From JADJRG01 sp964474905 (GTDB taxonomy: Bacteria; Myxococcota_A; Polyangia; Nannocystales; Nannocystaceae), in NCBI GenBank assembly GCA_964474905.1, contig CAYYUP010000005.1, forward strand, positions 102,165 through 166,164: a DNA stretch of 64,000 bases, read 5' to 3'. The translations under genes were made by a program, and so were the position numbers. Position 1 is the first letter of the stretch, and every line of letters starts with the position of its first letter. A model generated the notes under the pieces. That model did not search any database, was not told the DNA's origin, and saw only the letters and a list, made by a program, of their open reading frames with translations. Of the stretch, positions 39,555-49,261 are shown piece by piece.

Positions 39555-40847
39555 GTGGCACTCCGACGCCTCCAAGTCCTCCCTGGCGATCACTTTCCCG
39601 CCTACGTGGTCTGGGAGCTCACCTTGCGCTGCGATCAGCCCTGCCGACACTGCGGCTCCCGTGCCGGAGCTGCGCGCGAGCACGAGCTAACAACCGCCGA
39701 GGCGCTAAAAATCGTCCCCCAGCTCGCCGAAATGCGAACTCGCGAGGTGGTGCTCATCGGCGGCGAAGCCTATCTGCACCCCGGCTTCATCGAGATCATC
39801 CGCGCCCTCAAGGCCGCCGGCATCCGACCCGAGATGACGACCGGTGGCCGCGGCATCACCCCCGAGTTGGCCCGAGCGATGAAAGAGGCCGGCCTCTACA
39901 ACATCTCCGTCAGTATCGACGGTTTAGAGCCTGCGCATGATCTTATCCGCAAGGCCAAACACAGCCACGCCTCGGCCATGGCGGCCCTCGATGTTCTGCG
40001 CACGGCTGGCCACCGCGTCGGCGCTAATACCAACATCAACCGGGTCAACGCGCCCGATCTCGAGGATCTCTACGAACTCCTAAAAGCCGCCGGCATCCGC
40101 GTCTGGCAGGTCCAGATCACAGTGCCTCTCGGTCGCGCCGCCGACCGACCGGCGATGCTGCTCCAGCCCTACGATTTGCTCGATGTCGTGCCCCGAGTCG
40201 CCGCGCTCAAGCGCCGGGCCTTCGCCGATGGCATCGTCTTGATGCCGGGCAACAACCTCGGCTACTTCGGCCCCGAAGAGGGCCTGCTGCGCTCGCTTCA
40301 CGAGGGCGGGCGCGACCATTGGCAGGGCTGCCAAGCCGGTCGGCTGATCCTCGGCATCGAGTCCAACGGCAACGTCAAGGGCTGCCCCTCGCTGCAGCCG
40401 AGCTACGTCGGCGGCGAGTTGCGAACAAGCTCGCTCCGCGAAATTTGGCAAAACACGCCCGAGCTCGCCTTCACCCGCAAGCGCACGGTCGACGATCTCT
40501 GGGGATTTTGCCGGAGCTGCTCCTTTGCCGAAACCTGTCTCGGCGGTTGTTCCTTCACCGCACACTCGATCTTCGGCAGGCCCGGCAACAACCCCTACTG
40601 CCACTTTCGGGCACGGACACACGCCGCTCAAGGCCAACGAGAGCGCCTGGTCCCAGGGACAGCTGCCGGTGGCAAACCATTCGACCACGGCCTCTTCGAG
40701 ATCGTCGTCGAGGATCTCAACGCCGACGAGCCCAGCCAGGATCCGAGCCCGCAAGACCTCGTCCAGATCACTCGCAAGCCGCTCCGATCAAGCACCGAAA
40801 CCAGGCCCGCGGACGACACTTCTCACCTTCCTAAAATCGACCATTAG
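39555..40847 (+). CDS. Radical SAM-SPASM enzyme
   Basis: 430 aa from the GTG at 39555; any earlier start would overlap the divergent zinc-ribbon gene. The radical SAM cluster ligands are C26-x3-C30-x2-C33 (RCDQPCRHC), with the SAM-binding VLIGGEAYLHP. The C-terminal SPASM region has GCQAG, GCPS and FCRSCSFAETCLGGCSF, enough Cys for auxiliary clusters. SPASM enzymes typically mature peptides or small proteins (PqqE, AlbA, anSME). The last 70 residues are an extension. The substrate is not known; neighbours are the heptad-repeat protein (divergent) and a polytopic membrane protein directly downstream. Confidence 0.85.
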   Translation: MALRRLQVLPGDHFPAYVVWELTLRCDQPCRHCGSRAGAAREHELTTAEALKIVPQLAEMRTREVVLIGGEAYLHPGFIEIIRALKAAGIRPEMTTGGRGITPELARAMKEAGLYNISVSIDGLEPAHDLIRKAKHSHASAMAALDVLRTAGHRVGANTNINRVNAPDLEDLYELLKAAGIRVWQVQITVPLGRAADRPAMLLQPYDLLDVVPRVAALKRRAFADGIVLMPGNNLGYFGPEEGLLRSLHEGGRDHWQGCQAGRLILGIESNGNVKGCPSLQPSYVGGELRTSSLREIWQNTPELAFTRKRTVDDLWGFCRSCSFAETCLGGCSFTAHSIFGRPGNNPYCHFRARTHAAQGQRERLVPGTAAGGKPFDHGLFEIVVEDLNADEPSQDPSPQDLVQITRKPLRSSTETRPADDTSHLPKIDH

Positions 40848-40883
40848 GGGCCTTTATCTCCTCACATAAGCGACAATTGTCCA

Positions 40884-41615
40884 ATGCGAAGCGAGGCCCA
40901 TCCAAGGAGTCGGCGCGGTCGACAGCTCGCCGCGATCGCCATCATCAGCCTGCTCCTCTTTGTCACTGCGTTTGCGGTGGCGGCCTCGCTCTACCCGGGC
41001 GGTACCTGGGCGAGCCGGGCCATCCTCGGCCACTCCTTTTTCGGCAACTACCTCTGCGACCTGATGCAGCCCCGCGCTCTCAATGGCCGACCGGCGGAGC
41101 TCGGCTCGCTCTTTGCCCGCTTTGGCACCGTCGCACTGTCGGTCGCGCACGCGAGCTTCTACGTCCAGGTCGCCAACCTCGACGATCCACCCTCAGCCCG
41201 CGCTCGTCTCAGTCGCCGCGCCGGTCTGCTCGCCTGCGCCATCTCCCTCGCGATCCCCTTGGTGACCGCCGATGCCCTCCACACACTCCACGTGATCATC
41301 GTCGTCGCAGCTTTTGTTCCGGCTCTGGTAGCGACCTCCGCCGCGCTTCTGATCTGCATGCACTCCCCCTCTTCGACCCGCACGCTCCGACTCCTGGCCC
41401 CCCTCACCTTGGGCGTCGCCGGGATCAACTTCGCCCTCTATGCCTTCGTCTACGGTGCGGCCTGGCTCGGCGCAGAGCTGCCCCGCCCGCTCGTCCTGCT
41501 CCTCCATGACCTCCTGCCGATAAGCCAGCGGATCGCGCTTATCGGCCTCGTCGCCTGGATCCTCGCTGTTTCCTTGCGCAGCGCAAGAATGCACGCGTCT
41601 ACCCACGACCTCTAA
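40884..41615 (+). CDS. Six-helix membrane protein, DUF998-like
   Basis: 243 aa with six hydrophobic segments. The features resemble DUF998-type proteins: YPGGTW after the first helix and NYLCDLM at the start of the next region. No catalytic motif. It follows the radical SAM gene by 36 bp on the same strand, so an operon is likely. Its stop overlaps the convergent DUF2891 gene by 4 nt. Confidence 0.6.
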   Translation: MRSEAHPRSRRGRQLAAIAIISLLLFVTAFAVAASLYPGGTWASRAILGHSFFGNYLCDLMQPRALNGRPAELGSLFARFGTVALSVAHASFYVQVANLDDPPSARARLSRRAGLLACAISLAIPLVTADALHTLHVIIVVAAFVPALVATSAALLICMHSPSSTRTLRLLAPLTLGVAGINFALYAFVYGAAWLGAELPRPLVLLLHDLLPISQRIALIGLVAWILAVSLRSARMHASTHDL

Positions 41616-42862
41616 AGATCGTAACTCAGGGCGATCGCGTAGACCCCAAACTGCGCGACCCAGTGACTATGTTTATAGTAGTCCTCCGCCCAGTACGCTG
41701 GCTGCTCGATGTGAGTGACCACGTGAGCGACATAAAGGCTGCGCCATTGCACATCTGCAGTCGCCCGATAGAGCGACCATAGCCCCCACGCGCGAGAAAA
41801 ATTGAGGCCCGCGATATGGGCCGCACTGGGATCAACGATCGGGGTCAGGGTTAGCTCCGCCGGCAGATTATCCGCCGCCCAATCCTCGAACTCCGCCCCG
41901 CTCAGGATCAACGAGAGCGCGCGGGCCCGGTGGAGGCAGGGCGGGAAGAAGTCATCAGCGTCCCCCTCTTCCTGGCTCAAAGGACACATTTCGTCGAAGA
42001 TCGAATCGATGAGCACCTCGTCGACAAAGGCCTCCATCTCGAGGCGAAGCTCATCGTCACCGGTGTGCACCGCCCATTGATAGAGATTCAGGGCTGCCCA
42101 CGAGACATTGGCGTAATCGTCCGCCAGACCGCCCGCGAGCAGCTCTTGGGGACTTTGCGCCGCCAACCAAGCCCGTAATTTTACGGCGATCGCATCTCCA
42201 AGGGGCACGAGATCGGTTTCGTCACTCGCTTGCTCGCGCTCACGTGCGAGCGTCAAGAACCACGAATAGCCGTAGGGAAGCTCCTGCGGGAGCATGTCGT
42301 TCTCCACCGCCATCAGCTCGGCTGCTAGCGACTCAGGATCGAGGGTCGCATCGACGACGTCGAGGTAGTCCGTATCGCCCGTGAGCCGGTAAATCGCGAG
42401 CAACGAGTAGGTCGCGTGCACCGCAGAGTGCCAATCGATACAGCCATGAAAGGCCGGGTGTGAGGTATCGGCCTTTTGCACGCAGTCGACGATCGGCACC
42501 GCGAGCGCGTGCAGGTAGTCCTCGCGCATGCCGTAAAATTCGTCCCAAGCGGGATCCGGGGCACCGGTGTCCGTGTCCGTGTCCGTGTCTGTGTCTGTAT
42601 TTGTGCTGCTCTCCGAGCCGGAGTCTGAGTCCGTGGCTGACTCGCCGCCGCTGCTCGCCGTGCCCGTGGCCTGGGTCGCCGTGCCAGAGCCCGCATCGCT
42701 GTCGGTATTCTCGCTCTCGCCCGCCGTGCTCGAAGCTGCGGCGCTCGTGCCTGCTGATCCGTCGTCACCGCAGCCTAGGGCCACGGTGAGCGCGATGGTT
42801 GAAGAACGAGCGAGTCGTGCGGCCGGTCCGAACATTGTCATCGCCAGCATCATTGGGCGCAT
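41612..42862 (-). CDS. DUF2891 lipoprotein
   Basis: 416 aa. A long signal ends at Ala-Leu-Gly-Cys (about residue 31), then Gly-Asp-Asp-Gly and a Ser/Thr/Asp stalk with five Thr-Asp pairs. The globular part (from about 105) is an alpha/alpha-toroid-like helical protein with HPAFHGCIDWHSAVHATYSLL, typical of the DUF2891 family, and DYANVSWAALNLYQW and IDEMCPLSQEEGD-like segments later. The family may act on sugars or other small substrates, but no activity is known to me. It is divergent from adenine deaminase; its first bases lie in the leader of that gene. Confidence 0.78.
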   Translation of the reverse strand: MRPMMLAMTMFGPAARLARSSTIALTVALGCGDDGSAGTSAAASSTAGESENTDSDAGSGTATQATGTASSGGESATDSDSGSESSTNTDTDTDTDTDTGAPDPAWDEFYGMREDYLHALAVPIVDCVQKADTSHPAFHGCIDWHSAVHATYSLLAIYRLTGDTDYLDVVDATLDPESLAAELMAVENDMLPQELPYGYSWFLTLAREREQASDETDLVPLGDAIAVKLRAWLAAQSPQELLAGGLADDYANVSWAALNLYQWAVHTGDDELRLEMEAFVDEVLIDSIFDEMCPLSQEEGDADDFFPPCLHRARALSLILSGAEFEDWAADNLPAELTLTPIVDPSAAHIAGLNFSRAWGLWSLYRATADVQWRSLYVAHVVTHIEQPAYWAEDYYKHSHWVAQFGVYAIALSYDL

Positions 42863-42933
42863 GTGCGCCGCCGGTCAACGGACTGCGCGAGCACAAGCAA
42901 ACTCGGGCGTACTCCGCTATCCTGCGCGAAACC

Positions 42934-44649
42934 ATGCAGGACGCCCGCAAGAATGCCCTCAAGCGCCGGATCGATCAGGCGCTCGGTCGCGACCGAGCTG
43001 ACCGAGTGATCAAGAACGCCCGCCTCCTCAACGTGATCACTGGCGAGCTCGCAGAGGGTGACATCGCGATCTGTGGCGATCGCATCGTCGGCACCTACGA
43101 GCGCTACGACGGTGTCGACGAGATCGACGGCCGCGGCATGATCGCGGTGCCCGGCTTCATCGACACCCATGTGCACGTCGAAAGCACCCTGGTGACGCCC
43201 GCCGAATTCGACCGCTGTGTACTACCTAGGGGCACGACAACGGCGATCTGCGATCCCCACGAGATCGCCAACGTGCTCGGTGAGGTCGGCCTCCGCTACT
43301 TCCTCGACGCCTCGCTGCACACAGCGCTCGACCTCCGAGTCCAGCTCTCGTCGTGCGTACCGGCGACCCATCTCGAGACCTCTGGCGCCCGCCTGGATGC
43401 CGCCGCGCTGGTCCGTCACCGCGATCACGCGCAGGTGATCGGCCTCGCGGAGTTCATGAATTTTCCTGGCATCTTCGCCAAGGACGACGCGGTTCTCGAC
43501 AAGCTTGTCGCCTTTGAGGGCGCCCACATCGACGGCCACGCACCCCTGGTCCGCGGCTACCAGCTAAACGCCTACGCGAGCTGCGGGATCCGCAACTGCC
43601 ACGAGAGCACGAGCCTGGACGAAGCCCGCGAAAAGCTCCGCAAGGGGCTCCAGGTGCTAATCCGCGACGGATCTGTCTCTAAAGACGTGACCACCTTAGC
43701 GCCGCTTATCGACGCGATGAACTCGCCCTTTTGTGCGCTCTGCACGGATGACCGCAACCCCCTAGACATCGCCGACGAGGGTCACATCGACCACCTGATC
43801 CGAGCCGCGATCGCTGCGGGTGCGCCGGCAACCTCTGTCTACCGGGCCGCGACGTGGTCGGCTGCGCGCGCCTTTGGACTCCGCGACCGCGGCGTACTCG
43901 CGCCGGGCTACCGCGCCGACATCGTGCTCATCGACGATCTCGAGGGCTGCCGAGTCCGCCAAGTGTTGAGCCGCGGCGAGCTGGTCACCGACGCGACCTT
44001 CGCCGACCGCCCAAAAACCCCGACCGTCGGTCGCGACTCGATCAAGCTCTCACCGATCTGCGAAGCCGATCTCAAAACGCCTGGCGCCGGACCGACCTCG
44101 CCGGTGATCGGGCTGATCCCCGGCCAGATCCTCACCGACTACCTGCACGCCGAGCTGCCCTACAGCGACGGCCTCCGCCACGCCGATCCCGAGCAGGACA
44201 TCCTCAAGGTCTGCGTGCTCGCTCGCTACGGCACCAACCAAAACATCGGCCGCGGTTTTGTCCGCGGCTTTGGTCTGCACCGCGGCGCACTCGCCTCGTC
44301 TGTTGGCCACGACTCCCACAACGTCTGCGTGGTCGGTGCCAGCGACGACGACATGGTGCTCGCCGTCAACCGCTTGATCGAGATGCAGGGTGGATTTGTC
44401 GCCGTACGGGACGGCCAGGTCCTCGGCGAACTCGCACTGCCCCTCGCCGGATTGATGAGCGAGCTGCCCTTTGAGGAGGTCGAGATCCACCTCAAAACGC
44501 TGCGCACAGCGGTCCGCGAGACCATGGGCTGCCCCCTCCAAGAGCCGCTCCTACAGCTCGCGTTCCTGCCCCTGCCGGTGATCCCCCACCTCAAGATCAC
44601 CGATATGGGCCTCGTCGACGTCGACCGCTTTGAGCTGGTCTCGGCGTAG
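42934..44649 (+). CDS. ade: Adenine deaminase
   Basis: 571 aa from the ATG at 42934 (MQDARKNALKRRIDQALG), the usual length. It hydrolyses adenine to hypoxanthine and ammonia in purine salvage. Metal ligands H79 and H81 lie in DTHVHVES, and the later GHAPLVRGYQLNAYASCGIRNCHES, LCTDDRNP and FVRGFGLHRGALASSVGHDSHN match the Ade-type family of the amidohydrolase superfamily. The gene stands alone. The frame is open upstream, but that part overlaps the DUF2891 gene and lacks a start signal. Confidence 0.93.
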   Translation: MQDARKNALKRRIDQALGRDRADRVIKNARLLNVITGELAEGDIAICGDRIVGTYERYDGVDEIDGRGMIAVPGFIDTHVHVESTLVTPAEFDRCVLPRGTTTAICDPHEIANVLGEVGLRYFLDASLHTALDLRVQLSSCVPATHLETSGARLDAAALVRHRDHAQVIGLAEFMNFPGIFAKDDAVLDKLVAFEGAHIDGHAPLVRGYQLNAYASCGIRNCHESTSLDEAREKLRKGLQVLIRDGSVSKDVTTLAPLIDAMNSPFCALCTDDRNPLDIADEGHIDHLIRAAIAAGAPATSVYRAATWSAARAFGLRDRGVLAPGYRADIVLIDDLEGCRVRQVLSRGELVTDATFADRPKTPTVGRDSIKLSPICEADLKTPGAGPTSPVIGLIPGQILTDYLHAELPYSDGLRHADPEQDILKVCVLARYGTNQNIGRGFVRGFGLHRGALASSVGHDSHNVCVVGASDDDMVLAVNRLIEMQGGFVAVRDGQVLGELALPLAGLMSELPFEEVEIHLKTLRTAVRETMGCPLQEPLLQLAFLPLPVIPHLKITDMGLVDVDRFELVSA

Positions 44650-44794
44650 GCACAAATTCGTTCGCAACTCCCGAAAGCAGGTAGGCGAGAGGACAGGCCT
44701 TCCGCTTTTTTGACACCGACCCGTTGCCATCGTTCTAAACAGCTCGATCGGTGCAAGACAGCAACACTCCGATCGATCAGTGTCACGCTCGGCG

Positions 44795-45712
44795 ATGAAC
44801 AACAACATCGGGACGAGATCCGACTCAAACTGGAGCACCGGGGCGCGCTCTCTAGTTCGTCAATACGGGTGGGCTGCGAGCCTGGTCGTGACCTTGGCTT
44901 TGATCCTGGGGATGCCAAAAGGCCTTGCCGCGAGGATAGCGGTCCGACACGCGCTCGATGACATGACCCATGAGCTCGCGATACAGACCGGCTACACGAA
45001 AGGATTCCGACGCGCACCCGGCCGTCCGTTAGAGGTGGTCCCAATACAAGAAGGTGGACCCGCCTGGATAACGAGTGAGCTGACCGAAGCACTACAGAGC
45101 GAAGGATCGTTCCGAGCCTCCCGCATAGGGGTTCCTCTGTGGGTGGAAGCCACCCATAATCGCGACACGTTCGCCCTCTCTCTCGGTTTCGTCAAAACGA
45201 ATGAGCGAACCAGCTCTCCCGACTCAATGCCTCGCAGAAGGCGAGTGCGAGTACTCCCGTGGGTCGCGTGGCTAGGCACCCTCATTGGAGTGCTAACGAT
45301 GCTCGGGATCCGCCGCGGCGGACTCGGACTCGGTTTAGCGATGCAGGGTCTGAGCACTCAATTCATGCTCCGGCTCTGGCCGACGAACCTCACGCCACCT
45401 GCATTTTACGAAGAACTCCGTGCAGGGCCCATCGGGGCCAGTGTCCTTCACATCGCAGACCTGTACTTGCCCAAGACATTCTACGACCTCCTGAATCTCG
45501 ACTTAGGGGCCGTCGCGTTCGCGGGGACTGCACTTATTAGCCTCTACGTCGGATGGCGCTTGGCCAGAGTCCTGGGGGCCATCGAAATCCTATTAACACT
45601 CGACTCCTGGCTGCGCGCAGGGGCGTTGGGCTGGGGCTTGGTGCCCCTCGGTTTTGTAGCAACCTGGTTGGCATGGCGGCGGATTCACCCCGCGGTCATA
45701 AAATCTGAGTGA
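44795..45712 (+). CDS. Unrecognised membrane protein
   Basis: 305 aa from the ATG at 44795 (a GTG at 44780 is also possible). One N-terminal helix (about 25-43), a 110-residue extracytoplasmic part with paired charged and beta segments (PLEVVPIQEGGPAWITSEL, PLWVEATHNRDTFALSLGF), and five or so hydrophobic segments near the C-terminus (VLPWVAWLGTLIGVLTMLG, VAFAGTALISLYVGW, LVPLGFVATWLAW). I do not recognise a family. Codon use is less GC-biased than in the neighbouring deaminase. Confidence 0.55.
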   Translation: MNNNIGTRSDSNWSTGARSLVRQYGWAASLVVTLALILGMPKGLAARIAVRHALDDMTHELAIQTGYTKGFRRAPGRPLEVVPIQEGGPAWITSELTEALQSEGSFRASRIGVPLWVEATHNRDTFALSLGFVKTNERTSSPDSMPRRRRVRVLPWVAWLGTLIGVLTMLGIRRGGLGLGLAMQGLSTQFMLRLWPTNLTPPAFYEELRAGPIGASVLHIADLYLPKTFYDLLNLDLGAVAFAGTALISLYVGWRLARVLGAIEILLTLDSWLRAGALGWGLVPLGFVATWLAWRRIHPAVIKSE

Positions 45713-46148
45713 TCTCTCGGCTGGTGCCCAGGGCTCCTTGCTCAGTCGACAGACGTACGAGTCGAAGACATGAATCTTCGATGAAGATCGATCTACTTGG
45801 GCGTCTGGGTCCGCCAGGAAATGAGAGCAGGAACATCGCGCTGCGGTGCAGCTGCGACTCGGGGACCATAGCCGCGGCATTGCCGACACCTACTGCCAAC
45901 GATAGAGTGGAGCCCCGCCCCAAACACCGTGCAAACGATGAGGCCCGGTCCGCCTGATGGACGTGACTTCGTGCACTCCGTCGCGATAATGATCGTGAAA
46001 CATAGCCTCTTTTCACCACTACGCCTCGACCCAAAAATCCCTTCAAGCAAAGGTTTCACCAAAACGGTGAAACGCAACGTGAGGAGCCACGACCTCATAT
46101 CTGCAAGGATCACAACGACTCATAGCGGAGGTGCGCTATCCTTGTTGC
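45713..46148. other. Intergenic region in the lower-GC stretch
   Basis: 436 bp with no supported gene; the open frames on both strands show no coding character. It contains an 8-bp inverted repeat near the right end (46053-46073). Confidence 0.5.
46053..46073. other. 8-bp inverted repeat GTTTCACC/GGTGAAAC
   Basis: GTTTCACC, five bases, GGTGAAAC. It lies about 75 bp before the histidine-phosphatase start and could be an operator or a weak hairpin; no T-tract follows in either direction. Confidence 0.4.
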
Positions 46149-46751
46149 GTGAAAAGACGAAGCTTTACGATGATTCTCATCGGTACATCATTCTTGGCGT
46201 GTCGCAAGAACGGAGCAAGCGAGCCGCAATCTCCCGAAGACGTCCAGCGAGAGCAAGTACCGCCAACCAAACCCGACGACGGTGCGAGCCCGACGAAGAC
46301 CATCTATGTCATGCGCCACGCTGAAAAAGAGGCCATCCTAGGAGAGCACGATCCCCCTCTGACAGATGTTGGAATCGCTCGATCCGAGGCTCTCCGTGAC
46401 CGTTTGGAGCAGACGAAGGTTGATGCCATCTACAGCTCTGAATACCGGCGCACGATGCAGACAGCACTCCCCACCGCGGAGGCAAACCAGCAGACGATCA
46501 CGACCTACAATCCAGCCGCTGACCCACGCGAGTTCGCGGAACTCCTCCGTTCATCCCCAGCCGAGAGCATCCTGGTCATCGGCCACAGCAACACAATTCC
46601 CCCTCTCCTCTACGCTTTCGGCAGTGAAATCGAAGCGATCGGCGAGAGCCAGTACGGTGACCTCTACGTCCTCACTATCCGGGGTGACAAGGTCACGCTA
46701 CAAGTTGAAGAAATCGCCCTTGAGTCGACGCATGAGAGCCCGTCTCCCTAA
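46149..46751 (+). CDS. Histidine-phosphatase (phosphoglycerate mutase-like) lipoprotein
   Basis: 200 aa if started at the GTG at 46149 (VKRRSFTMILIGTSFLAC), which gives a basic n-region and a lipobox Phe-Leu-Ala-Cys; a GTG at 46131 and an ATG at 46170 are alternatives. The catalytic RHG motif is in YVMRHAEKE, with phosphate-binding Arg and His later (SSEYRRTMQTALPTA and ILVIGHSN, the second catalytic His). These are the conserved residues of SixA/phosphoglycerate-mutase-type phosphatases. As a lipoprotein it would act on an extracytoplasmic phospho-compound. Function is otherwise unknown. Confidence 0.78.
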   Translation: MKRRSFTMILIGTSFLACRKNGASEPQSPEDVQREQVPPTKPDDGASPTKTIYVMRHAEKEAILGEHDPPLTDVGIARSEALRDRLEQTKVDAIYSSEYRRTMQTALPTAEANQQTITTYNPAADPREFAELLRSSPAESILVIGHSNTIPPLLYAFGSEIEAIGESQYGDLYVLTIRGDKVTLQVEEIALESTHESPSP

Positions 46752-47234
46752 GCAGGCAATTGTCGCGCACGCGAAGATCCCGGCCCGCATCCGAGAGCGA
46801 GAGTATCTGGGAGCGACCTGATTGACTCCCGCAGCACCCTCTCGCCGCGTGCGCGACCACCTCTGGGAACATCGTACTTCTCCCAACAGTACCGATATCG
46901 TCATGCCTCAACTTCACACATCACAGGAGGCGCCAATCGCACCGTTCGACACAACTGCGAGTCAAACATGTCCAACATATTCGGCCTTCTCAGGGGCAAG
47001 AGCGGTCAGTCAATGTTTCGTTAAACCAGCCGTCCTATCAAATCTATCACGTGAGGATTGCCACCAACAGGTATCCGTCCAGAATAATCATCAAGTGATC
47101 GCACGCACAGATCGAGAACTCGTCTGAAACACCTATCAATCATAAGCACGGCATAGTCAAACAGCGTTCTTCCTTTCAATGATTCGAATACCAATTATCA
47201 TCGATCGACTTCAGCGATATGCTACATCTCAAAC
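46752..47234. other. Intergenic region before the S41 peptidase lipoprotein
   Basis: 483 bp, AT-richer than the rest of the window, no supported gene. The open frames have no signals for start or fold. It probably holds the promoter of the gene at 47235 but I see no clear -35/-10 pair. Confidence 0.5.
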
Positions 47235-49192
47235 ATGATCGTTGCAAAGCACAGGGTCGCCTTCAACCTCCTTCCTTTAACACTTGTATGCAGTCTGGGC
47301 TGTCCGAATGATCCCAGCAACGACACCATCGACGGCTCGGAAACGAGCTCAGATGGTAGTGACGAAAGCACGTCCACAGCAACCTCGACAGGTTCGTCAA
47401 CGGACTGGACCTCTAGCGGCGCATCCGAGGGCACGACCGACGGCACGACCGACGGCACGACCGGCGACACGACCGGCGACACGANNNNNNNNNNNNNNNN
47501 NNNNNNNNNNNNNNNNNNNNNNNNNNNNNNNNNNNNNNNNNNNNNNNNNNNNNNNNNNNNNNNNNNNNNNNNNNNNNNNNNNNNGGCACGACCGACGGCA
47601 CGACCGACGGCACGACCGGCGACACGACCGGCGACACGACCGGCGACACGACCGGCGACACGACCGGCGACACGACCGGCGACGTGACCGATGACCAATG
47701 CGCTATCGATGAGACTAAGTGCGAAAACGGAATGCTTCAAAATTGTTATGAAGATGACGGGGTCATGCTATGGGGCGAGCCCGTACAGTGCGAAGTCGAC
47801 TTTGTGTGCAAGGACACCGACTGCCAAGAACTTTCGGCCTCCCAAAAGGCGCAGATCGGTGTCCTTAAAAAGTACTCGGATCACCTCCGCGACTACACCG
47901 GATTCAGCGCTCCCCTCGACTTCGAGATGCTAAAGGCGAGCGCCACCCAAGCGATCTCTCTTGGGGAGGGGGACGACTATACCTTCGCCAAGGCGATCTA
48001 CTCGATCTACCGAGCGGTACCACAGGGCCACAGCGCCCTCGGCCTCGGCGCCATCGACTGGTCAGACTGTCAGGACCCCGAGGCCGTCGTGCCAATGCGA
48101 GCCCGTTCGTGGTACGGGGTCTGCGCTCGCAGCGCGGGGGACGCTGCTATCATCACCTTTGCAGGGGATGACAATCCAATGGGGCTGCTTCCGGGAGACC
48201 GCATCGTCTCGATCACGAGAGACGGAGAGACATGGGAAGGTCCACACATGCTCGATCGAGTCGGCGAAGAGCCCCTGTGCAATGTCGGAGTTCCCTCGAA
48301 GAGTGGTTTGGCGGACTTCAACGCACTGCACGTATTTTCCATCATCAATTCCGGTGACACGCTCGAGGTCATACATGCGGATGATAGCAGTCAAAATATC
48401 ATCGTACCTCAACGTGGTGACCTCATATCTTGTACTGACCCCTTCTTCCGAGAGGAAAGCAAGGCGCTCTTCGCCTCTCATCAACGGGAAGACGGCGTTG
48501 TCGTCATTGTATTGCCGACGATGGGAAACCATCCCGATCACCCTTTTCCAAAGCCCTTGAAGACGCTGCAGCAGTACCGGGACTGGAACGCCGAAGCGAT
48601 CAGCCTGCTCAATGATGAGCTCGGGAATTACGATGATATCAAGGGACTGGTCTGGGACATACGAGGAAACCGTGGCGGCGCAGCCGAATATGGGATGGGG
48701 ATCTTCGGGCTTGGCGACGTCGCAGGAGGGCTAGGAAAGTGCTACCATAGGATTGTCGGCTCATCCCCACCTCAATTTTCGGATACGGCAAAATACACGT
48801 TTCCCTATCAAATATTCGTCGATCAACCCCTGCCGGCTCTGGCATTCCCGGGAAAACAGGCCCTCATCATCGACGGAACAGCTACGAGCGCTGCGGACTG
48901 GATGGTCTATCGGGCCCGGGCCCTTGGCCTCCCGGTCATCGGCCACGGCGGAACAGGTGCGTATGGCTACCGCACGGGGTCGTCATACGTCCACATGAGC
49001 ATTGATCCAGTTGAAGACCTTCATATTGGAGTAGATTCATACGTATCTGGTGCACATTGTCTAGACTCCAACGGCAAGCCGCTCGAGGGAAATGCCCCCG
49101 TGAGCATCATCCTAGACTACGATCCCAAAGATCTAGCAGCCGGTGTGGATACGCTCCTCGAAGCCGCTGTCCTTGAGGTTCTACTGCCCTAA
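47235..49192 (+). CDS. S41-family (tail-specific protease-like) peptidase lipoprotein, interrupted by a gap
   Basis: Signal ends in Ser-Leu-Gly-Cys; a Ser/Thr/Asp stalk leads to Thr-Thr-Asp-Gly and Thr-Thr-Gly-Asp repeats that are split by 100 N. The 55 bases before the Ns equal the 55 after them; removing 155 nt joins the frames into a 600-aa protein. After a Cys-rich stretch (DDQCAIDETKCENGM) comes the S41 part: YRAVPQGHSALGLG, a PDZ-like segment (LPGDRIVSITRDGE), GLVWDIRGNRGGAAEYG and the catalytic-Ser region ALIIDGTATSAADWMVYRA. The Lys of the dyad was not located. It should be a surface-anchored peptidase. The codon use and base composition are unlike most of the window. Confidence 0.8.
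47430..47683 (+). repeat. 12-bp tandem repeats encoding TTDG and TTGD, with gap 3 inside
   Basis: Units GGCACGACCGAC and GGCGACACGACC alternate in short blocks and code Gly-Thr-Thr-Asp and Gly-Asp-Thr-Thr. The 100-N gap lies inside. Confidence 0.85.
47485..47584. other. Gap 3: 100 N with 55-nt identical flanks
   Basis: The 55 bases 47430-47484 and 47585-47639 are the same. Merging them removes 155 nt and restores the S41 peptidase frame. Copy number of the repeat may still be collapsed. Confidence 0.9.
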
Positions 49193-49261
49193 TACATGTT
49201 CGTCGCAACAAAATCTCTCTCAGGAGAGTCGTCCAACCTGAGAACCAAGGCTTCAATGTAC

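Noticed and set aside
46822..47127. 101-codon frame before the S41 gene
   Set aside because: Composition and residue pattern look random and no start signal is seen.
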